Below, piece by piece: positions 1 to 6,615 of a DNA stretch of 9,141 nucleotides (within the stretch, counting starts at the first letter, position 1; each line of letters begins with the position of its first letter). Under the pieces are notes generated by a model, which searched no databases, was not told the DNA's origin, and was given only the letters and a program-made list of their open reading frames with translations. The DNA lies in assembly GCA_910588405.1 (NCBI GenBank), contig CAJUPT010000096.1, positions 1-9,141 of the forward strand, given 5' to 3'. Source of the DNA: an uncultured Lachnospiraceae bacterium (GTDB taxonomy: Bacteria > Bacillota > Clostridia > Lachnospirales > Lachnospiraceae). Position numbers and translations under genes: made by a program.

Positions 1-26
1 GGCAAATCGCCGTGGTTATGAGCTAC

Positions 27-51
27 CTGAAATCCGTATACATGATTTCAG
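27..51. repeat. Perfect 8-bp inverted repeat around GTATAC in the integrase fragment
   Basis: Arms CTGAAATC (27-34) and GATTTCAG (44-51) are exact inverse copies separated by nine bases that contain the palindrome GTATAC (36-41). Short imperfect palindromes of about this size are what large serine recombinases use as attachment sites, and this one lies beside the end of a recombinase operon. It also lies inside codons for IRIHDFRH, so the symmetry may be an accident of coding. No matching second copy can be tested in this window. Confidence 0.4.
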
Positions 52-94
52 ACACCCGTATGTCAAGCACAAACTAAAAAATTTATCAGATTAT

Positions 95-144
95 TGGCCG
101 GACAGGTTATCCGCAAAGGACAAACCCGCCCGGCCAGTCTTTTT
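95..144 (+). terminator. Compound hairpin followed by T-run, probable intrinsic terminator
   Basis: TGGCCGG (95-101) pairs with CCGGCCA (130-136), GGTT (105-108) with AACC (123-126), and TCC (110-112) with GGA (118-120), leaving loop GCAAA. TTTTT follows at 140-144 on the plus strand. It would stop transcripts entering from the left. On the minus strand it lies 29 bases past the stop of the last recombinase-operon gene, but the T-run there begins only some 14 bases after the stem, so termination in that direction would be weaker. Confidence 0.6.
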
Positions 145-164
145 GCTTTCATTTCAGGTGCTTT

Positions 165-533
165 TTATGCTGTCGCAATCCCTGAATCCATAATCGGATT
201 CACAAAACCGTCTGCCACTGTACAGAGGCGGACTTCGTTCTGCTTGAGGAAGTTCCAGTATCGGATCATGTCCTCAGTGTGCCGGCAAAGGCGATTAAGA
301 TTGAATACAAGAACGATATCCACCAGATGTTCTTCAACTGCCCGGTTTACTTCCAGCAGGCCGGGACGGTCAAAATTTATGCCATTCTGTATATCTCTGG
401 AAATTCCCATGATAGATAATCCATGCTCCGCTGCATATTCTTCAAGGCGATACCTATGTGTTTCCAGCAGTTCTTCACTCATATTACCGCCTTTATCTAT
501 GCGACAGTAAAGCCATACTTTTTCTCTGTTCAT
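165..533 (-). CDS. Single-domain serine recombinase homologue lacking the catalytic serine
   Basis: This 122-residue protein is a resolvase-fold catalytic domain only. The start ATG at 533 is set by AAGGAGG (540-546) six bases upstream; a longer frame to 590 has no such site and would run into the preceding gene. Visible family features are LYCRID (8-13), FDRPGLLEV (54-62) and the NLNRLCR motif (78-84), which equals DLSRLGR in the three large recombinases next to it. The motif arginines 81 and 84 and Arg11 are kept, but the nucleophile position of the Y-x-R-x-S motif is Asp13, and the D and S of DLSR are both Asn. The chain ends right after the last strand of the domain. There is no long dimer helix, recombinase domain or zinc ribbon. 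It ends in its own TAA, follows the 516-residue recombinase by 20 bases, and is presumably the last gene of that operon. It cannot cut DNA by the family's serine chemistry, so a role as partner or modulator of the large recombinases is my inference. It could instead be a decayed remnant. Confidence 0.85.
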   Translation of the reverse strand: MNREKVWLYCRIDKGGNMSEELLETHRYRLEEYAAEHGLSIMGISRDIQNGINFDRPGLLEVNRAVEEHLVDIVLVFNLNRLCRHTEDMIRYWNFLKQNEVRLCTVADGFVNPIMDSGIATA

Positions 534-553
534 TGTCAGCCTCCTTATTCCAT

Positions 554-2104
554 TCAGGAAATCTCCCTGCAAAAATCTTTCATTTTCCATTCAATTTTTA
601 TCTGGCTGTCTGGGAATACGCTAATCCTTTCAATCAGCACATTAGCAAACGTCTCCGTCAGACCATCCGCGCCACTAATATCACTGGCAATGGATTTCAG
701 CTGTGATTTTGTGTCGCTATCCATTTGCTTTTGGCTGATCTCCGCAGAGAGCGCGGAATGTGCCTGCTTCAGACGGTTTAATTCTTTATCACACACGGAT
801 TTCTGTTCCAGATAGCTGTCCTTGTCAATCTCTTTCAGAAGAAAGCGCTCATAAAGCAGGCGTTTTTCTGTCTGGCACTGCCGGATCCGGTTCTGGTATT
901 CTGTCTGCTCCGCAAGCTGGACATCCAGGCCGCCGGCTACGGAAAGACTGTCAATGTTTAAAATAATGCCTGCCTGCTTTAAAAGGATTTCGTAGATCAG
1001 GCTTTCCAGTTCCGCTTCCAGGATCCGCATACCGTGGCACGGCGACATGCTGTCAACGGAAGTATAACGGCAGATAAAATAGGGTTTTTTAGCCGGTATG
1101 CGTCCCATGGCGTGTTTACAGCATCCGCAGAACACTTTGCCGCGCAGGGGATACTGGTGTACCTTCCTCTTGACGCTCTTAAAATGCAGCAGCTTTGCCT
1201 GAACCTGCTCATATGTGGATTTATCAATAATGGGCGGATGGTGGTCAGGGATTTTAAACCACTCGCTTTCATCTTTTAAATGGAGGCACCTTCCGCCGAT
1301 CTCCCTTACCTTCCGTTTTCCCATGATGTAAGTGCCTGCATAGCGTTCATCGCCTAAAATCCGCAGGATTGTGGTACGCTGCCATATTCCCTGGCATCTG
1401 GAAACATCATGGTAATGTTTTCCTTTGGACGCTTTATATTCGCCCGGAGTGACTATCCCTTTTTGGAAAAGCACTTCGGCTATCTGGTGGGCGTCGTGTC
1501 CGTCAAGGGCCATCTGGAAAATCAGACGGACGTTCGGTGCGGTTTCTTCATCAATTTCCATCCTGCCATCTGCCCCTTTCTGATAACCATAAGGGCAGAC
1601 AACACTCTGGTATTCCCCGCGCTTCATTTTTACATATTTGGCCGTTCTTGTTTTTACAGACATATCCCGGCTGTAAAATTCACTGATCAGATATTTTACA
1701 GCCATGCCGATACCGCCGGTATCACCCTGGTGCTGTGCGCTGTCAAAACCGTCCTCAATAGAGATAAAGCGGACGCCGAATACCGGGAATACGCGCTCCA
1801 TAAAGTATCCTACTTCAATCATATTGCGCCCGAATCGGGAAAAATCTTTTACGAGGATGCAGTGGATCTCCCCTGCCCGTACCCGGTCAAGCAGTTTCTG
1901 GACTGCCGGACGTTCAAAATTGGTTCCGCTGTGTCCGTTGTCGATAAATTCTTCCACCTGGGCATTTGGGATCCCTTCCATATCGTCCGCATAGCTGTGA
2001 AGCAGGGCAAGCTGGCTCTGGATGCTCAGGCTGTCCACCTTTAAATCCTCAATCGAAAGCCGCACATAAAGGGCGATCACATAATCCATGGAAGCATTAT
2101 TCAT
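554..2104 (-). CDS. Large serine recombinase, third of a tandem triplet (516 aa)
   Basis: Site-specific DNA recombinase of the TndX/TnpX/phiC31 class, which cuts and rejoins attachment sites through a serine-DNA intermediate. Seen in the sequence: catalytic domain with LYVRLS (nucleophile Ser17, Arg15), NGHSGTNFERP (56-66) and DFSRFGR (87-93); recombinase domain from about 165 to 300 (PYGYQKGADG near 171-180); a zinc ribbon with Cys326, Cys329, Cys345 and Cys356; then a charged coiled-coil stretch at about 395-460. The start at 2104 has GGAGGT (2113-2118) eight bases upstream and overlaps the preceding recombinase gene by eight bases, indicating translational coupling. An upstream in-frame ATG at 2194 lies deep inside the previous gene and is not favoured. 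All key motifs are intact, so it should be active, alone or with its two partners. Which recombinase does integration and which excision cannot be told from the sequence. Confidence 0.95.
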   Translation of the reverse strand: MNNASMDYVIALYVRLSIEDLKVDSLSIQSQLALLHSYADDMEGIPNAQVEEFIDNGHSGTNFERPAVQKLLDRVRAGEIHCILVKDFSRFGRNMIEVGYFMERVFPVFGVRFISIEDGFDSAQHQGDTGGIGMAVKYLISEFYSRDMSVKTRTAKYVKMKRGEYQSVVCPYGYQKGADGRMEIDEETAPNVRLIFQMALDGHDAHQIAEVLFQKGIVTPGEYKASKGKHYHDVSRCQGIWQRTTILRILGDERYAGTYIMGKRKVREIGGRCLHLKDESEWFKIPDHHPPIIDKSTYEQVQAKLLHFKSVKRKVHQYPLRGKVFCGCCKHAMGRIPAKKPYFICRYTSVDSMSPCHGMRILEAELESLIYEILLKQAGIILNIDSLSVAGGLDVQLAEQTEYQNRIRQCQTEKRLLYERFLLKEIDKDSYLEQKSVCDKELNRLKQAHSALSAEISQKQMDSDTKSQLKSIASDISGADGLTETFANVLIERISVFPDSQIKIEWKMKDFCREIS

Positions 2105-3734
2105 GTGCCAGCACCTCCCGCACTTGTTCAAAGCCGCATCTGAAGCGGAAAACGATCTCAACATTCTGCCGATCCCGGACAATGACTTTTTCAATCAGTT
2201 CATCCACAAGACGCGCTGTAAGCTTTGTATTGCCGTCAATCATGGCCAGCTTTTTGGCAAGGCTGGAAAATTTGTGCAGCTGTTTCTGCAATTCTTTCTG
2301 CTGCTCATCCAGAGCCTGCGCCTGCGCCATATCAGCCGTTATACGGCTTTCATAATCCTGCTTCAGTTCCGCATATTCCCCGCTGGTCAGTATGCCCGTC
2401 ACAAGGTTCTCATAGAGGCTTCGGAGGAAGCTTCTGTTTTGTTCCACTGACGCAAGGAGGCGTTTCTGTTCCTTCTCTGCCGAGGCTTTCCGTTCTGCTA
2501 TTCTGGGATCCTGCTCTTTCAGGCGTAAGTTATTCCCGATAACAGTTTCTGCTTCCTTCATGATGTAAGCAAGGATAATATCAAACAGGTCGGTTTCCTT
2601 TAAACATACGCCGGGGCAGTAGTCTTTGGCAATCCTGCCGTTGGAGATGCAGTGGAAATAATATACCCCATGGGAGCGTTTGCGGTGGAGGTTCTTTCCG
2701 CAATGGCCGCAGAAGATACGGCCGCGCAGGACATTTTCTGTATAAGGGATACCGGTCTGATCTCTGCTTTTTTCGGCTGCCTGCCTGCGCAGTTCCTGAA
2801 CCTTTTCAAATAATTCACGGCGGATCAGCGGCTCATGGGTATCACGCACAACGATCCATTCCTCCGGCTCCGTTGGAACCTGTTTGTGGCCTATTGTTTT
2901 TGTTTTTCCCTGCACCATATCGCCGACATAAACTTCATCGGCAAGTATTTTTGTTATCGTCCATGTCTGCCAGTTCCCGCTTCCCATCAGGCGGCTTGGT
3001 TTGATCAGGCCGCATTTCACCAGATAAAATCCGGGAGTGATGATCCCCTGCTCATTCAGCCGTGTGGCAATCCTGTTCAGGGATACCCCGTCTGCCGCCC
3101 ATTGGAAGATGTCACGGACAGCCGGCGCGGTTTCTTCATTCACGATCAGCTTGTGGCAGTTCTCCGGATCTTTGCGGTAGCCATAGGGAGGACGTGCGCC
3201 GACATAATCGCCGGATTTCATGCTCTGGCGGGTCTGCGACCGGACTTTGCGGCTGATGTCGGCGGCGTATGCCTCGTTTACCATGTTTTTGAACGGCAGG
3301 ATAATATGCTCCCCGCTGTTCTGGTCTGCTTCACTGTCATACTGGTCATTGACGGCGATAAAACGTACCTGCCGGACAGGAAAATATTTCTCGATATAGT
3401 AGCCGGTGTCTATCGTGCTTCGCCCCAGTCTGGATAAATCCTTAACAATGATACAGTTAATCTTACCGGCCTCAACATCTGCTAACATCTGCTGGAAAGC
3501 CGCACGTTCAAACGTCCGTCCGGTTATCCCGTTATCCGTGTAGATCCCGGATACCTGGATATCGGGGTGGAGAGCAGCAAAGGATTCCATAATCTTCTTC
3601 TGTGTTTCCAGTGAATCCCCGCGCTGCCCGTTAAACTCCACGGAAAGGCGTATATAAAGGGCGGCCTTCCATACTTTCATGCCAGTTTTTACGGCAGGTG
3701 TCTGTGCGGTATTTTTTCTGCTTTTCCGTGCCAT
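2097..3734 (-). CDS. Large serine recombinase, second of a tandem triplet (545 aa)
   Basis: Full-length large serine recombinase. Domain order: a basic N-terminal extension (residues 1-22, rich in K/R); catalytic domain with LYIRLS (nucleophile Ser31, Arg29), NGITGRTFER (68-77) and DLSRLGR (99-105); recombinase domain at about 180-310 (PPYGYRKDPE 182-191); zinc ribbon FCGHCG with Cys342, Cys345 and further Cys362, Cys373 and Cys377; and a long coiled-coil region at about 405-490. ATG 3734 follows the TAA of the upstream gene with no gap (TAAATG), and AAAGGAGG sits eight bases before it, inside the end of the upstream gene. It differs plainly from both neighbours in length and linker sequence, so the triplet is not a recent duplication. 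It acts in the cytoplasm on element attachment sites, presumably together with the flanking recombinases. Confidence 0.95.
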   Translation of the reverse strand: MARKSRKNTAQTPAVKTGMKVWKAALYIRLSVEFNGQRGDSLETQKKIMESFAALHPDIQVSGIYTDNGITGRTFERAAFQQMLADVEAGKINCIIVKDLSRLGRSTIDTGYYIEKYFPVRQVRFIAVNDQYDSEADQNSGEHIILPFKNMVNEAYAADISRKVRSQTRQSMKSGDYVGARPPYGYRKDPENCHKLIVNEETAPAVRDIFQWAADGVSLNRIATRLNEQGIITPGFYLVKCGLIKPSRLMGSGNWQTWTITKILADEVYVGDMVQGKTKTIGHKQVPTEPEEWIVVRDTHEPLIRRELFEKVQELRRQAAEKSRDQTGIPYTENVLRGRIFCGHCGKNLHRKRSHGVYYFHCISNGRIAKDYCPGVCLKETDLFDIILAYIMKEAETVIGNNLRLKEQDPRIAERKASAEKEQKRLLASVEQNRSFLRSLYENLVTGILTSGEYAELKQDYESRITADMAQAQALDEQQKELQKQLHKFSSLAKKLAMIDGNTKLTARLVDELIEKVIVRDRQNVEIVFRFRCGFEQVREVLAHE

Positions 3735-5384
3735 TTATACGGCCTCCTTTCCCCTGGTGTTTTGTCCGGGCAGCGGTGCGGCGGCATGGGCCGAGAGCCG
3801 TTCCACAACCGCCTGGTATTCCATCTGGTAGCGGAATGTAATCTGGAGGTCGTCTTTTTCCAGAACGCGGATCGACTGTATCAAAGCGATCACAGCCCTC
3901 CGGTCAATTTCTTCCATGCCGGAAAACCGCTTAAAATGCTGGATCCACCGTAAACGGTCATGGGAGCTTCCTTTTACAGCGTCCATTTCCTCCCGGAGTT
4001 TAGAAGCTGCTTCTTTCAAGCGGCTGATATCCGCATGGTAACTGTTTTTCAGAGATTTATATTCTTCCTTATCCAGCAGCCCCGTCACGAAGTTTTCATA
4101 CAGGGTGGACTGGAAGCGTGTCAGGCTGGCGAGCTGTTCCTCATTTTCCATAAGCCGGGCCTTATATTCAGCCACCAGTTCCTGATTGACCTGTTCTTCA
4201 CTGATGTCCCGCAGCAGCTCTTCCAGGGAAACCACATTCCCGATGTGCGCTTTCAGGCTTTCCGTAATGCAGTCTGTCAGATCCTGTTCGCGGAGCATGA
4301 CCGGGTGGGTGCAGCCGTTCTTTTTCCCGGTCGGGCAGTAATAATAAAAATATTTGCCATTCTTGTAAGGTACTGTTTTCCGCGTCATGCGGGCACCGCA
4401 GGAGCCGCAAATCAGGATGCCGGAAAAAAGATATACTTTATTGCCATTGGGTGCGGTGCGCGTGTCAAGCCCCAGGATCTTCTGCACAAGGTCATAATCC
4501 TGCCTGCGTATAATCGGCTCATGCGCGTTCTCTGTCCGTATCCATTCCGCAGAAGGCTTCTCAACCAAATCTTTTACTTTATGGTTGTAGGTGGTCTGCC
4601 GCCCCTGCACAAGTGTACCGGTATAAGTTTCATCTTTCAGAATACGGATAATTGTGGTAGCCGACCACTTCGTTTTTTCCTTGTCAGTAAAGCCGCCGCT
4701 GGGATGGGGAAGCCCCCTGCTTTCCTTATAGGCCAGCGGGGAGAGTATGCCGGACTGGTTCAGGCTTTCCGCGATTTTAGCGGCGCTGTAGCCGTCTATC
4801 TTCTTGCGGAAGATATCCTGCACCACTTTGGCGGCAAAACTGTCCACAATCAGCTGATTGTGGTTTTCCTTTGATTTCTGATAGCCGTATATAGGGCAGG
4901 CTCCCACAAAGTCGCCATTTTTCCGCTTCGTCAGAAGGGCGCTCCGGGTTTTTACAGAAATGTCATGGCAGTAAGCGTCATTCAGGATGGTTTTCAAAGA
5001 AATATTCAAGTCATCGCCATTGTTTTCATGGGCGGTATCTATCCCATCCGTGATCGCTATAAAACGGACGCCGTAAGCCGGGAATATCTGGCGGAGGTAG
5101 CGGCCTGTTTCTATGTATTCGCGTCCAAGGCGGGAGAGGTCTTTTACGATTACGCAGTTAATTTTCCCCTCCCGTATGTCCTGCATCATGGCCTGGAACT
5201 GGGGCCGGTCGAACAGGATTCCGCTGTAGCCGTCGTCTACATGTTCCGATACAAGCTCGATTTCCGGATGCCCTTTCAGGAAATCTTCAATCAGTTTTTT
5301 CTGGTTGGTAATGCTGTCGCTTTCGTTCTCCCTGTCCATGGAGTAGGAAAGCCGCAGGTATTCCGTTGCTCTGTATTCAGGCAT
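3735..5384 (-). CDS. Large serine recombinase, first of a tandem triplet (549 aa)
   Basis: First gene of the recombinase operon. Catalytic domain: EYLRLS (nucleophile Ser13, Arg11), DGYSGILFDRP (51-61) and DLSRLGR (82-88). Recombinase domain at about 165-300 (GYQKSKENHN 167-176). Zinc ribbon LICGSCG with Cys326 and Cys329, closed by Cys350 and Cys358. A long coiled coil at about 395-472 is followed by a C-terminal beta-type segment (LQITFRYQMEY) and a short Ala/Pro tail. I chose ATG 5384 because AAGGAGTGA lies about ten bases upstream and the protein then begins close to the catalytic strand, as in the third recombinase. An in-frame ATG at 5423 has no ribosome site and falls in the loop of a leader hairpin. 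An extended -10 promoter lies about 95-123 bases upstream, and the ribosome site can be paired away in the leader. The gene ends in TAA directly joined to the next ATG. Confidence 0.95.
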   Translation of the reverse strand: MPEYRATEYLRLSYSMDRENESDSITNQKKLIEDFLKGHPEIELVSEHVDDGYSGILFDRPQFQAMMQDIREGKINCVIVKDLSRLGREYIETGRYLRQIFPAYGVRFIAITDGIDTAHENNGDDLNISLKTILNDAYCHDISVKTRSALLTKRKNGDFVGACPIYGYQKSKENHNQLIVDSFAAKVVQDIFRKKIDGYSAAKIAESLNQSGILSPLAYKESRGLPHPSGGFTDKEKTKWSATTIIRILKDETYTGTLVQGRQTTYNHKVKDLVEKPSAEWIRTENAHEPIIRRQDYDLVQKILGLDTRTAPNGNKVYLFSGILICGSCGARMTRKTVPYKNGKYFYYYCPTGKKNGCTHPVMLREQDLTDCITESLKAHIGNVVSLEELLRDISEEQVNQELVAEYKARLMENEEQLASLTRFQSTLYENFVTGLLDKEEYKSLKNSYHADISRLKEAASKLREEMDAVKGSSHDRLRWIQHFKRFSGMEEIDRRAVIALIQSIRVLEKDDLQITFRYQMEYQAVVERLSAHAAAPLPGQNTRGKEAV

Positions 5385-5389
5385 TAAAA

Positions 5390-5439
5390 AATCACTCCTT
5401 TTCTTTTTACGGACTTCCCCCATAAATCAAAGAGTGATT
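5390..5439 (-). promoter_or_regulatory. Leader hairpin that can sequester the ribosome site of the first recombinase
   Basis: In the minus-strand transcript AAUCACUCUUU (5439-5429) can pair with AAGGAGUGAUU (5400-5390): ten Watson-Crick pairs and one G-U, with a 28-nt loop. The 3' arm contains the whole Shine-Dalgarno sequence of the recombinase starting at 5384. Directly after the stem comes a U-run (bases 5389-5386), so the same structure could also act as a weak terminator. Either way, folding would lower recombinase output. A protein, antisense RNA or ribosome holding the 5' arm would raise it. The pairing is seen; the regulatory role is inferred. Confidence 0.6.
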
Positions 5440-5478
5440 CGGATTTGCCTTATTCAGTTTATTCTTTTTCCAGTTCCG

Positions 5479-5507
5479 ATGATAGCATAATCCCATGGGA
5501 AAGTCAA
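5479..5507 (-). promoter_or_regulatory. Sigma-A-type extended -10 promoter of the recombinase operon
   Basis: On the minus strand TTGACT (5507-5502) is followed after exactly 17 bases by TATCAT (5484-5479), preceded by TG one base upstream (TGCTATCAT), an extended -10. Transcription would start near 5472, giving a leader of about 85-90 nt. The spacer contains the perfect 10-bp palindrome TCCCATGGGA (5491-5500), well placed for a repressor. The -35 abuts a second palindrome. It is the best promoter I see in the window. Confidence 0.75.
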
Positions 5508-5520
5508 CGCTTTAAAGCGT
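5507..5520. repeat. 14-bp perfect palindrome next to the recombinase -35 box
   Basis: ACGCTTTAAAGCGT reads the same on both strands. It begins at the last base of the upstream gene's stop codon and shares one base with the -35 hexamer TTGACT. There is no T-run after it on either strand, so an operator is likelier than a terminator. The binding protein is unknown. The ParB-fold proteins or the small protein encoded just upstream are possible candidates by position only. Confidence 0.6.
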
Positions 5521-5732
5521 CAAATTAAAATCCGTTTCAGACAGTCCTCCAGCGAAGCACCGTTTTCCGCGAATTGCGCCCGGACGGTAAACCTGCCGCA
5601 CTTGAAACAGTAGGGGTTTTTGATCTGCCGGATAAATTCGGCAACTCTTTCCTCTCTGGTAAGATTTTTGTCTACGGATACGTCCCTGATGTCAACAAGG
5701 GGCGCAGTATCCATACTTGCTGTTTCCTTCAT
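5520..5732 (-). CDS. Small conserved element protein, DUF6870-like
   Basis: A 70-residue protein. I recognise the general look of the small DUF6870 proteins found on Clostridia elements (DIRDV, EER...F.RQIKNPY.F..G.F.V, C-terminal SLEDCL), from memory and not certain. Function unknown. It has a polar N-terminus (1-12), a DIRDVSVDKNLTREERVAEF stretch (14-33), then CFKC (42-45) with only two cysteines in that motif, so no complete zinc site is seen, and an amphipathic C-terminus. The start at 5732 has GGAGGT (5739-5744) six bases upstream; an ATG at 5738 directly touches that site and is unlikely to be used. It follows the ParB-fold gene by 19 bases and ends where the recombinase promoter begins, so it closes the maintenance operon. 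It could be a DNA-binding or adaptor protein, but nothing in the sequence proves this. Confidence 0.75.
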   Translation of the reverse strand: MKETASMDTAPLVDIRDVSVDKNLTREERVAEFIRQIKNPYCFKCGRFTVRAQFAENGASLEDCLKRILI

Positions 5733-5751
5733 ATCCATACCTCCGATCTGA

Positions 5752-6615
5752 TTACCCACGGAAGCGGTAAGGGAGTTTCCTGCCCCCACGCTGTCCGTTA
5801 TACTTCTCTAAAATGACACGGGCGAAACGGAGGGCTGTGTTGCTTGTGGAAAAATCTGCCCGTCCCCGGCGGTTGATTTCGTCCGGGTCGCACTGGGAAA
5901 GCCGGGAGACAAAGGTCTTGTCGTTTAACTCTGTGTCATAAGTTTTTATGAAGAGCGCCATGCCTGCCAGAACAGCAGCGGTCAGGGAACGCGGATCCCC
6001 CTCCCAGGTGTCCCAGAGAAGCTGCAACATGCGGGTGAAGGACGCCCCACCCAGCAGCCGGTAAGCGTTCACCAGCGCACGGGTTGACACGATCTCCCCG
6101 GTCTTTCCATGGCTTTTTCCCAATGCCCATATAAAGCCGCAGTTTTCGATCAGCCGCTTGACTTCCGTGATCTCCGCGTCCGCCCCGGATTCCGCCAGTA
6201 CGTTCGTGGACTGTGACAGGCTCAGGCGTTTCTTGGCCTTGTCCAGTTTGTAGCACAGATCGGCTTCCTGCTCATAGGTCAGGCCGTCATAGACCTTGCA
6301 GTCCACCATGACGCCCCGCCCGCCGTTCATCCGGCGCATGGCAGAGATGCGGTGCTGACCGTCCACTACATAGAATTTACCGTCGCGGAAGCTGACCGTG
6401 ATCGGGTCAAGGAGCCGCTCGTCCCATTCCCGGATCAGCCGGTCAACCTCCTTCGGGTTTACCGGGCGCTGGTAAGGCAGGCCGGAAGTCAGCCGGTCTG
6501 TATGGATAGAGCGCTCCACGCCGGGATTAGTGTACTCCGGGTCTGGCTGTGTCATCTGTTCTGGCTTTGGCTTTATCGGTTTGGTTGAATTTCGTTTTTT
6601 TCTGTAACTGCTCAT
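5752..6615 (-). CDS. ParB/sulfiredoxin-fold protein, DUF6551-like
   Basis: A 287-residue cytoplasmic protein with a ParB-N/sulfiredoxin-type core at about 45-110. LPYQRPVNPKEVDRLIREW (46-64) is the family entry segment, and FYVVDGQHRISAMRR (81-95) is the equivalent of the ParB phosphate-binding box. The N-terminal 40 residues are basic and Pro-rich and probably unstructured. The C-terminal two thirds (115-287) are mostly helical with no classic ParB helix-turn-helix. The overall pattern resembles the ParB-like DUF6551 group seen on phages and mobile elements (recalled, not verified). ATG 6615 overlaps the stop of the upstream ParB gene (ATGA), with AAAGGA about ten bases before it, so the two proteins are made together. 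Nucleotide binding and a role in element stability or DNA processing are inferred from the fold. No ParA ATPase gene is visible. Confidence 0.8.
   Translation of the reverse strand: MSSYRKKRNSTKPIKPKPEQMTQPDPEYTNPGVERSIHTDRLTSGLPYQRPVNPKEVDRLIREWDERLLDPITVSFRDGKFYVVDGQHRISAMRRMNGGRGVMVDCKVYDGLTYEQEADLCYKLDKAKKRLSLSQSTNVLAESGADAEITEVKRLIENCGFIWALGKSHGKTGEIVSTRALVNAYRLLGGASFTRMLQLLWDTWEGDPRSLTAAVLAGMALFIKTYDTELNDKTFVSRLSQCDPDEINRRGRADFSTSNTALRFARVILEKYNGQRGGRKLPYRFRG

Larger units (their letters stand above)
2..193 (+). pseudogene. 3' fragment of a tyrosine recombinase/integrase gene
   Basis: The plus-strand frame starting at base 2 is open from the window edge to TAA at 191-193. Its first part reads ...ELPEIRIHDFRHPYVKHKL (about bases 20-76). 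IRIHDFRH followed by an aromatic residue, V/A and HxL is the box around the second catalytic arginine of tyrosine recombinases (H-x-x-R-H). In that family the chain should continue for about 60 residues to a GH pair and the catalytic tyrosine. Here the family resemblance stops after about base 85 and the frame runs into a terminator-like hairpin at 95 and into antisense of a minus-strand gene. I read it as a remnant cut off by the neighbouring element, with the real homology ending near 80-90. The upstream part lies outside the window. A chance match of eight residues is possible but unlikely. Confidence 0.5.

Noticed and set aside
38..66. Minus-strand TTGACA at 66-61 as a promoter reading out of the left edge
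   Set aside because: The hexamer at 17 bases (ATGTAT) and its neighbours match a -10 poorly, and the site lies in apparent coding sequence of the integrase fragment.
1409..2044. 211-residue plus-strand frame, and similar long plus frames at 2835-3437 and 3960-4874
   Set aside because: All lie entirely antisense to large serine recombinases with intact motifs; they are shadows.
5385..5423. Longer N-terminus for the first recombinase, starting at ATG 5423
   Set aside because: No ribosome site upstream, the ATG falls in the leader hairpin loop, and ATG 5384 has AAGGAGTGA at good spacing.
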